The translations under genes were made by a program, and so were the position numbers. The notes beneath the pieces were generated by a model. The model saw only the letters and a program-made list of their open reading frames with translations, had not been told where the DNA came from and did not search any database. A stretch of 64,000 nucleotides of DNA, from the NCBI GenBank assembly GCA_002428965.1, contig DIYI01000012.1, positions 409,948-473,947 of the forward strand. The letters run 5' to 3'. The DNA is from Jejuia sp. UBA6058 (lineage in GTDB: Bacteria; Bacteroidota; Bacteroidia; Flavobacteriales; Flavobacteriaceae). Below, piece after piece: positions 52,683 to 62,700 of the stretch (positions are counted from its first letter, which is position 1; each line of letters opens with the position of its first letter).

Positions 52683-53794
52683 TGGCAAAAGCCCAAGAAA
52701 CCATTCTTGAAATAGATTTAAAGGCGCTTAAACATAATTTTCAGTATTTAAAATCTAAGCTCCAAAGTAATACCAAATTTCTAGCTGTTGTAAAAGCTTT
52801 TGCATATGGCAATGACGCCAATGAAATAGCAACTTATTTACAAGATTTGAAAGTAGATTATTTTGCTGTAGCCTATGCGACAGAAGGTGTTGCTTTAAGA
52901 AATGCCGGCATTACCGCTCCTATTTTGGTACTACATACCTTAGCTGTAAATTTTGACAGTATTGTTGAAAATTGCTTAGAACCTAATTTATACAATGCTA
53001 AAATTTTGAAGGAGTTTGTTGCTTATGCTGAAGGCAAAAAGCAGAATGAATATCCTATTCATCTAAAGTTCAATACAGGACTAAACCGACTTGGTTTTTG
53101 GGAAGACGATGTGGACTACATTATAAAACAACTTCAAGAGACGAAAAGTATCAAAGTAAAATCGTTGTTTTCACATTTGGCCGCAAGTGAAGATTTAAAT
53201 GAGCGAAATTTCACTATGAACCAAATACATACCTTTAAATCTATTTCTAAAGAATTTGCAGAAAAAATAGGTTATAAACCGATGTTACATATGAGTAACA
53301 CCTCAGGAATTCTAAATTATCCCGAAGCTCATTTTGATATGGTGCGTTCTGGTATCGGGCTTTATGGTTTTGGGAATTCTGAAGAAGAAAGCAAACACCT
53401 AAAACCCATTGCCAGTTTAAAAACAGTAATTTCTCAAATTCATCATATTGAAAAAGGGGAATCTGTTGGGTACAATCGAGCATACAAGAGTGATGCATTG
53501 TTCACCAAAACAGCTACACTTCCTTTAGGGCACGCCGATGGTATAGGACGCATTTATGGGAAAGAAAAAGGATATGTTACTATCCACGGAAAAAAAGCCC
53601 CAATTATTGGGAATGTTTGTATGGATATGATCATGGTTAATATCACTGATATTGACTGTAAAGAAGGGGATGAGGTTATCGTTTTTGATGGCAATACAAC
53701 CTCAGCTGAAACTTTGGCCGAAGCTGCTGGAACAATTTCCTATGAATTAATTACAGGTATTTCGCAACGTGTAAAACGTGTGATTTTTAAGTGA
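52682..53794 (+). CDS. alr: alanine racemase
   Basis: 370 residues. The pyridoxal-phosphate lysine is Lys38 in AVVKAFAYGND, and the second catalytic base is the Tyr in KGESVGYNRAY near 261. GNVCMDMIMVNITD follows. It makes D-alanine for peptidoglycan. It is translated together with tdk (one-base overlap), although the pathways differ. Confidence 0.95.
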   Translation: MAKAQETILEIDLKALKHNFQYLKSKLQSNTKFLAVVKAFAYGNDANEIATYLQDLKVDYFAVAYATEGVALRNAGITAPILVLHTLAVNFDSIVENCLEPNLYNAKILKEFVAYAEGKKQNEYPIHLKFNTGLNRLGFWEDDVDYIIKQLQETKSIKVKSLFSHLAASEDLNERNFTMNQIHTFKSISKEFAEKIGYKPMLHMSNTSGILNYPEAHFDMVRSGIGLYGFGNSEEESKHLKPIASLKTVISQIHHIEKGESVGYNRAYKSDALFTKTATLPLGHADGIGRIYGKEKGYVTIHGKKAPIIGNVCMDMIMVNITDIDCKEGDEVIVFDGNTTSAETLAEAAGTISYELITGISQRVKRVIFK

Positions 53795-53891
53795 AAATTT
53801 GGATATAAACCCTGTTCTACACTTTAACATATGTTAAATTATTGCTGTTTTTTAATTAAATTAGCAACTCACTAACTGAAAATCAAAAATT

Positions 53892-54296
53892 ATGCTTAAA
53901 GAATTCAAAGAATTTGCAATGAAGGGCAACCTTGTAGACATTGCAGTTGGTTTTGTAATGGGTGCTGCTTTTAAACAGGTAGTTACTTCATTTACAGGAG
54001 GTATTGTGTCTCCATTAATTGGATTAATTTTCAACGCCGACTTTAAAGACTTAAAATTAGAATTGAAAGAAGCTGTTACAGATGCAGCAGGAGAAGTTAC
54101 TACAAAAGCTGTTTACCTAGAATATGGTACGTTTTTAACAAATGTAATAGACTTTATAATTGTGGCTTTCGTAATGTTCTTAATGGTAAAAGGAATAAAT
54201 AAAATGAAGAAGGAGGAAGAGCCTGCTCCAGAACCACCAGCAGGACCATCTCAAGAGGATTTATTAACTGAAATTAGAGATTTACTTAAAAAATAA
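53892..54296 (+). CDS. mscL: large-conductance mechanosensitive channel MscL
   Basis: 134 residues. MLKEFKEFAMKGNLVDIAVGFVMGAAFKQVVTSF is the N-terminal amphipathic helix with TM1; TM2 is NVIDFIIVAFVMFLMVKGINKM, followed by a charged coiled C-terminal helix. It opens under hypo-osmotic stress. It lies alone between alr and asd with its own terminator. Length is normal. Confidence 0.96.
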   Translation: MLKEFKEFAMKGNLVDIAVGFVMGAAFKQVVTSFTGGIVSPLIGLIFNADFKDLKLELKEAVTDAAGEVTTKAVYLEYGTFLTNVIDFIIVAFVMFLMVKGINKMKKEEEPAPEPPAGPSQEDLLTEIRDLLKK

Positions 54297-54334
54297 CAAT
54301 ATGTTAATTAAATAACAATGTGTTATTTGTTGTT

Positions 54335-54370
54335 AAAAAGCCTTTGTTTTAAGAAAACAGAGGCTTTTTT
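54335..54370 (+). terminator. mscL terminator
   Basis: AAAAAGCCT...TGTTTT pairs with AAAACA...AGGCTTTTT (one G-T pair), followed by T residues. Confidence 0.8.
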
Positions 54371-54429
54371 TATACATTAAATTGTAATTAATATTTAGTT
54401 TTGCGGACGCATTTATTAAATCTAGAAAA

Positions 54430-55419
54430 ATGAAAGTAGCTGTAGTAGGCGCCACTGGAATGGTAGGCGAAGTAATGTTAAGAGTTTTGGCGGAACGCGA
54501 TTTCCCAGTAACTGAATTAATCCCAGTAGCCTCTGAGCGCTCCGTGGGCAAAACCATAGAATACAAAGGGAAACCATTTACCGTGGTTGGTTTGGAAACT
54601 GCTGTTGCAACGCAACCAGATATTGCTTTGTTTTCGGCTGGAGGAGATACGTCTTTAGAATGGGCTCCAAAATTTGCAGAAGCAGGGACTACTGTAGTAG
54701 ACAATTCTTCGGCTTGGAGAATGGATCCTACTAAAAAATTAGTAGTTCCAGAGATTAATGCTGATGAACTAACAAATGACGATAAAATTATTGCTAACCC
54801 TAACTGTTCTACCATACAAATGGTTATGGCATTAAACCCGCTACATAAAAAGTATAAAATGAAGCGCGTAGTGGTGTCTACATACCAATCTGTATCTGGT
54901 ACTGGAGTTAAAGCGGTGCGCCAATTAGAAAATGAAATTGCTGGTGTTGAAGGCGAAATGGCCTACCCTTATCCTATCGGAAGAAATGCATTACCACATT
55001 GCGATGTGTTTTTAGAAAATGGGTATACCAAAGAGGAAATGAAATTGGCTAGAGAGCCACAAAAAATAATGAACGATCGTACGTTCTCAGTGTCTGCTAC
55101 TGCGGTTAGAATACCAACAGCTGGCGGACATTCAGAATCTGTAAATGTTGAGTTTGAGAACGATTTTGATTTAACTGAAGTACGTGAGTTATTAAGTGAA
55201 ACTCCTGGGGTAATTGTTCAAGACGATTTAGAAAACAACTCTTACCCAATGCCAATTTATGCACATGAGAAAGACGAAGTTTTTGTGGGCAGAATTAGAC
55301 GAGATGAAACACAACCAAACACTTTAAACATGTGGATTGTTGCAGACAATTTACGTAAAGGTGCAGCAACAAATACTATACAAATTGCTGAATATTTAGT
55401 AGAGAATAATCTAGTATAA
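54430..55419 (+). CDS. asd: aspartate-semialdehyde dehydrogenase
   Basis: 329 residues. The NADP fold starts KVAVVGATGMVGEVMLRVL, the catalytic Cys is Cys126 in ANPNCSTIQMV, and the His in PTAGGHSESV (about 236) is the base. It reduces aspartyl phosphate on the way to lysine/diaminopimelate, threonine and methionine. A TAGTTTTG -7 box lies at 54396-54403. It is monocistronic with a strong terminator. Confidence 0.96.
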   Translation: MKVAVVGATGMVGEVMLRVLAERDFPVTELIPVASERSVGKTIEYKGKPFTVVGLETAVATQPDIALFSAGGDTSLEWAPKFAEAGTTVVDNSSAWRMDPTKKLVVPEINADELTNDDKIIANPNCSTIQMVMALNPLHKKYKMKRVVVSTYQSVSGTGVKAVRQLENEIAGVEGEMAYPYPIGRNALPHCDVFLENGYTKEEMKLAREPQKIMNDRTFSVSATAVRIPTAGGHSESVNVEFENDFDLTEVRELLSETPGVIVQDDLENNSYPMPIYAHEKDEVFVGRIRRDETQPNTLNMWIVADNLRKGAATNTIQIAEYLVENNLV

Positions 55420-55437
55420 GTGTACTCTATATTTCTT

Positions 55438-55467
55438 AAAAGCTTCTGAATTATCAGGAGCTTTTTT
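55438..55467 (+). terminator. asd terminator
   Basis: AAAAGCTTCTGA and TCAGGAGCTTTT form 12 pairs (one G-U) around a four-base loop, followed by T residues. Confidence 0.85.
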
Positions 55468-55567
55468 GTTTTTAAAAGTTACATTAGCAAATAGATATCA
55501 CAAAATATAAATTTGTGTTGATGGAAAAGAGACCTGTGTTAGACATTAGTGAAAGCTCAACCCTCCC

Positions 55568-55588
55568 GCACTGAGCTTGTCGAAGTGT
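55568..55588. repeat. short dispersed repeat, second copy
   Basis: GCACTGAGCTTGTCGAAGTGT. Ends CACT/AGTG are complementary. The same core is found in dprA at 13531-13549. Confidence 0.55.
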
Positions 55589-55642
55589 TATGGGTAAGCC
55601 CAAATATTAACAATCCCTAAACAGATTACCCGTCGTGAATGG

Positions 55643-55663
55643 GCTATTTTTGCAAAAAAATAG
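55643..55663 (+). promoter_or_regulatory. -7 element inside a palindrome before the S9 peptidase gene
   Basis: TATTTTTG (55645-55652) matches TAnnTTTG and is part of GCTATTTTTGC followed by AAAAAAATAGC, which can form a stem. The ATG begins a few bases later. Confidence 0.35.
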
Positions 55664-55669
55664 CTTTAA

Positions 55670-57832
55670 ATGAAAAAACTACTACTAACAACACTCGTTT
55701 TTTCTGTTATTATGAGTTGCAAAAATAACGCCGATAAAACCAAAATTGTAGTGAATTACCCAGAAACTAAAACCATTGATTCTGTTGATACTTATTTTGG
55801 GGTTGAAGTGAAAGACCCTTACCGATGGCTAGAAGATGATAGAAGTGAGGAGACTGAGGCTTGGGTAAAAACCCAAAACAAAACCACATTTGGGTATTTG
55901 GATAACATTCCGTTTCGAGAGGATTTAAAAGAGCGTTTATCTAAACTCTGGAATTACGAAAAGGTTGGTGCGCCTTTTATTGAAGGCGACTACACCTATT
56001 TTTATAAAAATGACGGGTTGCAAAACCAATATGTTGTATACAGGCATAAAACAGGAGAAGATCCTAACACCGCAACAGTATTTTTAGATCCAAACACCTT
56101 TTCGGAAGACGGGACAGTATCTTTGGGTAACTTGAGTTTTTCCAAAAATGGCAAAATTGCGGCGTATTCTATTTCGGAGGGTGGTAGCGATTGGCGCAAG
56201 GTTTTGGTAATGGATGTTGAAAGCAAAGAAATTACTGAAGATACCTTAGTGGACATAAAATTCAGTGGGATTTCTTGGTATAAAAATGAAGGGTTTTATT
56301 ATTCTAGCTACGACAAACCTGAAGGTAGCGAACTTTCAGCCAAAACCGATCAACATAAAGTATACTATCACAAATTAGGCACCCCACAAAAATCTGATAA
56401 ATTAATTTTTGGAGGAACACCTGAAGAAAAGCACCGCTATATTTATGGAGGCGTTACTGAAGATGATAGATATTTATTGATTTCTCCAAAAGTTTCAACA
56501 TCTGGTAATAAACTATATATCAAAGATTTAACAAAACCAAATAGTAAATTAATTACCATTTTAGATCATACAGAGAGTGATACTTATTTGATTGATAATG
56601 TGGGTAGTAAACTCTATTTAGTAACAAATCTTGATGCGCCTAACAAGAAAATTGTTTCTGTTGATGCAGCAAATCCTTCTTCTGAAAATTGGGTAGATGT
56701 CATCCCTGAAACTGAGCATGTTTTATTACCTTCTACTTGCGGTGGTTATTTTATAACCGAATACATGGTTGATGCTATTTCTAAAGTGATGCAATACGAT
56801 TATGATGGTAAACTAATTCGAGAATTGGACCTTCCTGGAGTTGGTAACGCCAATGGTTTTGGGGGCAAGAAAGAGGATAAAACCGATTACTATTCATTTA
56901 CCAATTACAACACACCGAGCAGTATTTATAAATTGGATATTGCCACTGGAAAATCTGAATTATATTGGAAACCGTCTATTGCTTTTAATAGTGAAGATTA
57001 TGAAAGCAACCAAGTGTTTTATACTTCCAAAGACGGCACTAAAGTCCCGATGATTATTACACATAAAAAAGGTTTAGAACTTAATGGTAAAAATCCAACT
57101 ATCCTTTATGGTTATGGTGGATTTAATATTAGTTTGAATCCTTCTTTCAGTATTACAAACGCTGTATGGATGGAACAAGGCGGTATTTTGGCTGTTCCGA
57201 ATTTACGCGGTGGTGGCGAATATGGCAAAAAATGGCACATTGCCGGTACAAAACTGCAAAAGCAAAATGTTTTTGATGATTTTATTGCTGCTGGAGAATA
57301 CCTGATTAAAAATAACTATACCTCATCAGATTATTTAGCCTTGAGAGGAGGTTCAAATGGTGGTTTATTGGTTGGCGCGGTGATGACCCAACGACCAGAT
57401 TTGGTTAAAGTAGCTTTACCTGCGGTTGGAGTTTTAGACATGCTACGTTACCATACATTTACGGCTGGTGCTGGTTGGGCGTATGATTATGGAACGGCAG
57501 AGGATGACAAAGAAATGTTCGAATACTTAAAGGGATATTCACCCGTTCATAATGTAAAAGAAAATATAGCATATCCTGCAACTTTGGTAACCACGGGAGA
57601 TCATGATGACCGTGTAGTGCCAGCACATAGCTTTAAGTTTGCTGCGGAATTACAAAGCAAGCAAACTGGCGATAATCCTACTTTGATTCGCATTGAAACC
57701 GATGCAGGCCATGGTGCTGGAACACCTGTAAGCAAAACCATCGAACAATATGCTGATATCTTTGGTTTCACGTTGTATAACATGGGATTTGAAACCTTAC
57801 CGGAAAAGGCAAACGAAAAATTAAAAGGATAA
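55670..57832 (+). CDS. prolyl oligopeptidase family serine peptidase (S9), lipoprotein
   Basis: 720 residues. MKKLLLTTLVFSVIMSCKNNADK is a lipoprotein signal. A seven-bladed beta-propeller (about 80-440) precedes the alpha/beta hydrolase domain. Catalytic residues: Ser562 in GGSNGGLL, the Asp near 647 in GDHDDRVVP, and His681 in DAGHGAG. DPYRWLEDDRSEETEAWV is the family N-terminus. It cuts short peptides after proline and is expected to be periplasmic or outer-membrane attached. Confidence 0.95.
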   Translation: MKKLLLTTLVFSVIMSCKNNADKTKIVVNYPETKTIDSVDTYFGVEVKDPYRWLEDDRSEETEAWVKTQNKTTFGYLDNIPFREDLKERLSKLWNYEKVGAPFIEGDYTYFYKNDGLQNQYVVYRHKTGEDPNTATVFLDPNTFSEDGTVSLGNLSFSKNGKIAAYSISEGGSDWRKVLVMDVESKEITEDTLVDIKFSGISWYKNEGFYYSSYDKPEGSELSAKTDQHKVYYHKLGTPQKSDKLIFGGTPEEKHRYIYGGVTEDDRYLLISPKVSTSGNKLYIKDLTKPNSKLITILDHTESDTYLIDNVGSKLYLVTNLDAPNKKIVSVDAANPSSENWVDVIPETEHVLLPSTCGGYFITEYMVDAISKVMQYDYDGKLIRELDLPGVGNANGFGGKKEDKTDYYSFTNYNTPSSIYKLDIATGKSELYWKPSIAFNSEDYESNQVFYTSKDGTKVPMIITHKKGLELNGKNPTILYGYGGFNISLNPSFSITNAVWMEQGGILAVPNLRGGGEYGKKWHIAGTKLQKQNVFDDFIAAGEYLIKNNYTSSDYLALRGGSNGGLLVGAVMTQRPDLVKVALPAVGVLDMLRYHTFTAGAGWAYDYGTAEDDKEMFEYLKGYSPVHNVKENIAYPATLVTTGDHDDRVVPAHSFKFAAELQSKQTGDNPTLIRIETDAGHGAGTPVSKTIEQYADIFGFTLYNMGFETLPEKANEKLKG

Positions 57833-57858
57833 ACCAATTATAAAATATTTAGTTTTTT

Positions 57859-57895
57859 GACCTGTAAGGTTTTCATACCTTGTGGGTCTTATTTT
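57859..57895 (+). terminator. terminator after the S9 peptidase gene
   Basis: GACCTGTAAGGT and ACCTTGTGGGTC form an imperfect stem followed by TTATTTTT. The stem resembles repeated hairpins of Flavobacteria. Confidence 0.65.
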
Positions 57896-57901
57896 TAATT
57901 G

Positions 57902-58813
57902 ATGCTGAACGTACAAGAACTCCATTTTTCATACGGAAGAACTTCGGTTTTAAAGGACGTATCTTTTAAAGCGGAGCAAGGAGAAAACATTGCTATAATT
58001 GGTGAAAGTGGCTCTGGTAAAAGCACCCTTTTAAAGGTATTATATGGCGAATATGATTTGGATGAGGGACATATTTTTTGGAAAGATACTGAAGTTTTAG
58101 GTCCGAAATATAATTTGGTGATTGGTTACGATTTCATGAAATATGTGGCTCAGGAATTTGACTTAATGCCATATACTTCAGTAGAAGAAAACATCTCTAA
58201 ACACTTATCAAGATTCTTTCCTGAAGAAGCAGAACAGCGCGTAACTGAACTTATTGCTGTAGTTGAGCTTGAGGCTTTTGCGAAAACTAAAGTAAAAACC
58301 TTAAGTGGCGGGCAGAAACAGCGTGTTGCTTTGGCAAGAGCTTTGGCTAAACAACCTGAAATCTTATTGCTTGATGAACCATTTAGCCACATTGATAATT
58401 TTAAAAAGCAAAGCTTAAGGCGTAAGGTTTTTAAATACCTGAAAGAAAATAACATCACCTGTATTGTCGCTACCCATGATAAAGAGGATGTTTTAGGGTT
58501 TGCTGACAGAATGATTGTTTTGCATGATAATGCAATTATTGCAAATGAACATCCGAAGGCTTTATTTGAGCATCCTAAATCTGAATTGATTGCTGCTTTT
58601 TTTGGAGAATTCAATGTTATTGATAGCAACATTTATTATGCCCATCAATTGAAAATAGTGGCCGAATCTAATATAAAAGTAACGGTTTCAAACTCCTATT
58701 ACAAAGGTGATTATTATTTGATTGAAGCCAATTTAAATGGGAACACCATATTCTTCAAACATGATAATTCATTAGATATTAGAGATACTGTTTATCTAGA
58801 AATTGATAAGTAA
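57902..58813 (+). CDS. ABC transporter ATP-binding protein
   Basis: 303 residues. Walker A is GESGSGKST (34-42), the signature is LSGGQKQRVALARAL, Walker B is ILLLDEPFSHID and the H-loop is VATHDKED. A C-terminal extension of about 70 residues follows EHPKALFEHPKSELIAAFFG and looks like a TOBE-type accessory domain. No permease gene is adjacent; it stops two bases before the convergent RND gene. The substrate is unknown. The ATG at 57902 is preferred to a TTG just before it. Confidence 0.9.
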   Translation: MLNVQELHFSYGRTSVLKDVSFKAEQGENIAIIGESGSGKSTLLKVLYGEYDLDEGHIFWKDTEVLGPKYNLVIGYDFMKYVAQEFDLMPYTSVEENISKHLSRFFPEEAEQRVTELIAVVELEAFAKTKVKTLSGGQKQRVALARALAKQPEILLLDEPFSHIDNFKKQSLRRKVFKYLKENNITCIVATHDKEDVLGFADRMIVLHDNAIIANEHPKALFEHPKSELIAAFFGEFNVIDSNIYYAHQLKIVAESNIKVTVSNSYYKGDYYLIEANLNGNTIFFKHDNSLDIRDTVYLEIDK

Positions 58814-58815
58814 TT

Positions 58816-61068
58816 CTACTTATCAAATTTCTTCAAAAGCGCAGGCAAATAAAAGATATCGGTAATTAGTGCGATAGCGACAGTAATAGCACATAAAGCA
58901 CCAAAATCTCTTACCGATGGTGTAGCGCTTGATGCTATTATTAAAAAGCCTCCAACAAGAGCTATTGTCGTAGACAGTAACGCACTACCTGTATAGTGCA
59001 TTGCATTATTCATACGTTCCTCAGCTGTTCCTTGAATACGCCTACTTTTTCGGTATTTATGTACTAAATGAATGGTATCGTCCATAGCTATTCCCAACAT
59101 TATTGGCGTAATCATAGCTGTTGAAACATCCAATGGAATATCCAACAAACTCATAAAAATAGCCAAAATAGCTAGCGGCAATATGTTTGGGATCAATACC
59201 AAAATTGTTGTTCTTATGCTTTTTATAAAGAACCATAAACACAAAAACGCTACAAAAAAGGCCGCAAAAAAGGATTTGAATTGGGTTTCTAAAATGAAGT
59301 TATTCAGTTGCGCGAAGACTACTGCGAATCCATTTATTTTCAACTTGTAATCCTCTGTGTTGAATGACTTTCCAAAGTCATTTTCAATATCTAATAGTAG
59401 TTGTTCTAATTGTGAAGTTCTAACGTCCCTTAGACTAATGGTGATTCCAACTGAACTCAGGTCATTCGCAAATAATTTAAAGAAACTATTATCAGTATTC
59501 TCAACTGATGCTAAAGTGTTTCTAATTTTTTCTTCTGGAATATTAGATTGAAATAATACTGGTGAACGCTTTTCTAAAAATCGTTTGATATCAATTACGG
59601 AAACAGGAGCGGTGATTATAGGATTCTCTTCTAGCTTATTTTGAAAAACTTCTAGCTGTTTCATGGCATCTTTATTCAAAATAGATGTGCCATCGGTTCT
59701 AGAAATATCTAATTGAATTCTTGAGCTACTATTTAGTTGTTCTTCTACAATTCGTAAATCTTGTTTTGCTTTTCCTTCTGCCAAAAGATCTAAAGAATCA
59801 GTATCAATTTGAACAAGAAATACTGAATATAATCCGTAAATCAACAAGAGGCTAAACGCAACAATAATGCTAGTTTTATATTGTGTAGTAACACGGTTAA
59901 TCCAATTAATAAACTTGGTTTGACTAAACACCTTTAGAGACAATAAAGGTTTGCTTGCTTCAAAATTTAAGTTCATATAGCTGAACCCAATTATCGTAAT
60001 AACGTACACTAAGGTAAAACTTAACACCAAGCCAATACAGGTAAAAATCCCCATATTTTTAAATGCTGGTAAAGGCGATAAATACAATGCAAAATAACCC
60101 ACAAATGTTGTAAGCGTAGTATAAAAACAAGGTGTAACACTTTTGCGAACTGCAACGGTTAGCAATTCAACTTTACTAAGGTTTTTATTTAAAAGCCCTT
60201 CCTTATGGTAAATATTGATAATATGAACCGCATCACTTACGCTATATACCATTAAAATAGTGGGAATAAGCATTGAAATCATATTTAACGCATAACCTAA
60301 CGATGTGATAATACCAAAAAGTAGGGAAACAGGTATTGCAACAGACAATAGAGAAATGATAAGATAACGTTTACTTGGTAATAAAAACAGGAGCATTAAC
60401 GTAATTATCAAAACCGTTAAGACACCAAAAAGCATACTTTCTTTATAGATACCTTTACTGTAAGCTTCATTTAGTACTGGCGGACCTGTTAAAAAATAAT
60501 CTTTGTAATTCTTTTCAATGGTACTTCTTATGTCTCCAGCAATAATTTCTCGTTTTTCCTCAATCTGAGGCGTTGGATTTAATTGAATGTAGAAAAACTG
60601 ATTTTTATAGTCATTAGTTACCAGTTGCGAACTAATATTTGGCAACTTAGAAATTAAACTTTTTAGTCCTTTTTCGCTACGTTTGGTATTGTATAAATCG
60701 TCAAATACAATAGTGTTATTATTGTAAATAGGGTATTTTGCTTTGGCTAAACTAAAGGAGGTTTTTACAAAGGATAGGGCTTCAATATCGGTATGTAAAT
60801 TCAACAATTGTTGACGTTCTTCCTCTCCGATTGCATTTTGAACAGGAAACATTGCAATAAAAATTTCGTCTGAACCGAACTCTTCTTGAAAATCAATGTA
60901 AGCCCTATAACTAGGGTCGTCTTCTAAAAACCAAATAGTAAGTGAGTTGTCTATATTCAACTTATTCGCGGTTTGGTAGCCCGCAAAACCCATTAAAATC
61001 ACTAAAACGATAATAATAGAGATTCTAAATTTAATAATACTTTTTATGAGGTTTTCTAAACGCTTCAT
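58816..61068 (-). CDS. RND superfamily transporter (MMPL/SSD-like)
   Basis: 750 residues in two halves, each with one helix, a large periplasmic loop and five further helices. GIAMDDTIHLVHKYRKSRR and the corresponding VSDAVHIINIYHKEG in the first half are family motifs with proton-relay Asp residues. Such proteins export lipids or hydrophobic compounds. No membrane-fusion or outer-membrane partner is adjacent. A TACCTTTG -7 box lies at 61121-61128 on the minus strand, inside the end of the GreA-like gene. Confidence 0.88.
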   Translation of the reverse strand: MKRLENLIKSIIKFRISIIIVLVILMGFAGYQTANKLNIDNSLTIWFLEDDPSYRAYIDFQEEFGSDEIFIAMFPVQNAIGEEERQQLLNLHTDIEALSFVKTSFSLAKAKYPIYNNNTIVFDDLYNTKRSEKGLKSLISKLPNISSQLVTNDYKNQFFYIQLNPTPQIEEKREIIAGDIRSTIEKNYKDYFLTGPPVLNEAYSKGIYKESMLFGVLTVLIITLMLLFLLPSKRYLIISLLSVAIPVSLLFGIITSLGYALNMISMLIPTILMVYSVSDAVHIINIYHKEGLLNKNLSKVELLTVAVRKSVTPCFYTTLTTFVGYFALYLSPLPAFKNMGIFTCIGLVLSFTLVYVITIIGFSYMNLNFEASKPLLSLKVFSQTKFINWINRVTTQYKTSIIVAFSLLLIYGLYSVFLVQIDTDSLDLLAEGKAKQDLRIVEEQLNSSSRIQLDISRTDGTSILNKDAMKQLEVFQNKLEENPIITAPVSVIDIKRFLEKRSPVLFQSNIPEEKIRNTLASVENTDNSFFKLFANDLSSVGITISLRDVRTSQLEQLLLDIENDFGKSFNTEDYKLKINGFAVVFAQLNNFILETQFKSFFAAFFVAFLCLWFFIKSIRTTILVLIPNILPLAILAIFMSLLDIPLDVSTAMITPIMLGIAMDDTIHLVHKYRKSRRIQGTAEERMNNAMHYTGSALLSTTIALVGGFLIIASSATPSVRDFGALCAITVAIALITDIFYLPALLKKFDK

Positions 61069-61100
61069 GTAATGGAGAGCACAGACATTTTAAGCATAAA

Positions 61101-61550
61101 TCATACTATTTTAGTGATTGCAAAGGTAAGGTTTCTAAATGTGACTTCATCTCCTACATTTTTGGATAGTAATAGTTTTGCAATAGGTGTAGAAGGTGAA
61201 ATTGCATAAAATATATCGTCTTTATATTTTAATTCGCCAGCACTAATCGAGATGAAATAATTAAGTTTTGATGTATACACTAAACTACCAATACTAGCAA
61301 TTTCAGAAGATGTATCAATATCAATTTTGGATAGTGTTTCTTTTACTTTTTGAATTTCAGCCAGTTGGTTTCCAACTTTCTCCCGCTCTAACTGTAACAT
61401 GGCACGACCTGTTTCATGTTTGTCACCAGCCGAACTTTTAGTTTCTGAAAGCAATGATTTTTGAATATCTTGAATTGTAGACTGAATTGTTTGCAATCTG
61501 TTTTCAGCAAAATCATGACATTGATTATAGAGGTTTTGTTTTATACTCAT
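61101..61550 (-). CDS. GreA/GreB-like protein
   Basis: 149 residues. An N-terminal coiled coil with SSAGDKHETGRAMLQLEREK is like the GreA hairpin tip region, and the C-terminal part (SAGELKYKDDIFYAISPSTPIAKLLLSKNVGDEV) is like the GreA FKBP-type domain. Full GreA rescues backtracked RNA polymerase; this short and divergent form may bind polymerase in another way. It overlaps the stop of the oxidoreductase gene by four bases (ATGA). Confidence 0.7.
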   Translation of the reverse strand: MSIKQNLYNQCHDFAENRLQTIQSTIQDIQKSLLSETKSSAGDKHETGRAMLQLEREKVGNQLAEIQKVKETLSKIDIDTSSEIASIGSLVYTSKLNYFISISAGELKYKDDIFYAISPSTPIAKLLLSKNVGDEVTFRNLTFAITKIV

Positions 61551-62662
61551 ATTGTCAATTTCGCTATTTCTTTACCAACCAAACTACCAATTGCTACTCC
61601 CATACCCCCTAAACGCACACCGCAAAACACATTATTTGACAGTGGTTTAACAAGGGCTTTCTTTTGATTACCAACTCCCATAATACCGCTCCAACGGTGC
61701 TCAATCTCAACATCCTGATTTGGTAAAATGGTGTTTTTTAAGATGTATTCTAGTTTACTTTGAATACGTTCTGTTTGCTGAAATTCGGTAGTTTCTTCTC
61801 CTTTAAAATCTAGATGTCTTCCACCACCTAATAAAATTCGATTATCAGTATTTCTAAAATAGTAATACCCTCTATCTAAGTGAAATGTTCCTTTGACTTT
61901 GAGATTTTCTATAGGTTTGGTAATAAGCACTTGGGCTCTAGCAGGTTTTACTTTTTCATTAATTAATTGGGAGGCAAATCCGTTGGTAGCAATTAGTACT
62001 TTTGAAGCAGAACATTCAAAATGACTGGTTTTAATTTTTACTGAATTTATGTCTTCAGAAATGTCTTCAACATCGATAGAATTTAAAATCTTAATGCCTT
62101 TTGATTGCACCAATTGCAAAAGCCCTTCCATCATTTTACCAGTATCAATTTGTCCTTCAAACTGATTGAACATATAGTCATTCTTTATCCCCTTAAAATT
62201 GAAAATATTGTCTTTTAAGCTGAAAACATCTGCCTTAAAAATAGGCTTTAGTAGACTATTGATATGATACTTCCTTTCAATACAATTATTGAACAACGCT
62301 TTATCGGCCACTAAAAACAACTCATATCCACCTAATTGCTGAAAATCGAGCTGCTTATCTCCTAAGGTTTGTCTTAACAACTTTAAGCCATCTACTCTTT
62401 TCTTGACCAATGTAAAGACCTCGTCTTCGGAATGTGTTTCTAAATCATCTAAGATTTCACTCATACTACCGAAACAAGCAAAACCTGCATTTTTAGTACT
62501 TGCGCCTTGTGGGAGCATACCTTTTTCAAAAATGACAATTTTAGCCGTTGGATATTGTGCTCTTAATTGTAAGGCACAATTAAGGCCTACGATACCGCTG
62601 CCAATGATACAGAAATCAATATTTGAAAGCCATGATTTTATTTCCCAGTAGGATAGTTGCAT
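61547..62662 (-). CDS. FAD-dependent oxidoreductase (DadA-like)
   Basis: 371 residues. The FAD dinucleotide fold starts DFCIIGSGIVGLNCALQL (GxGxxG), and ASTKNAGFACFGSMSE is the DAO family pattern. VGNQKKALVKPLSNNVFCGVRLGGMGVAIGSLVGK closes the FAD site. It would oxidise an amine or amino acid; the substrate is not known. The first 13 residues precede the fold. It is the first gene of a two-gene operon. Confidence 0.87.
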   Translation of the reverse strand: MQLSYWEIKSWLSNIDFCIIGSGIVGLNCALQLRAQYPTAKIVIFEKGMLPQGASTKNAGFACFGSMSEILDDLETHSEDEVFTLVKKRVDGLKLLRQTLGDKQLDFQQLGGYELFLVADKALFNNCIERKYHINSLLKPIFKADVFSLKDNIFNFKGIKNDYMFNQFEGQIDTGKMMEGLLQLVQSKGIKILNSIDVEDISEDINSVKIKTSHFECSASKVLIATNGFASQLINEKVKPARAQVLITKPIENLKVKGTFHLDRGYYYFRNTDNRILLGGGRHLDFKGEETTEFQQTERIQSKLEYILKNTILPNQDVEIEHRWSGIMGVGNQKKALVKPLSNNVFCGVRLGGMGVAIGSLVGKEIAKLTI

Positions 62663-62700
62663 AATGCTAATTTAGGATTTTAAATTGACGTTCTGAGTCG

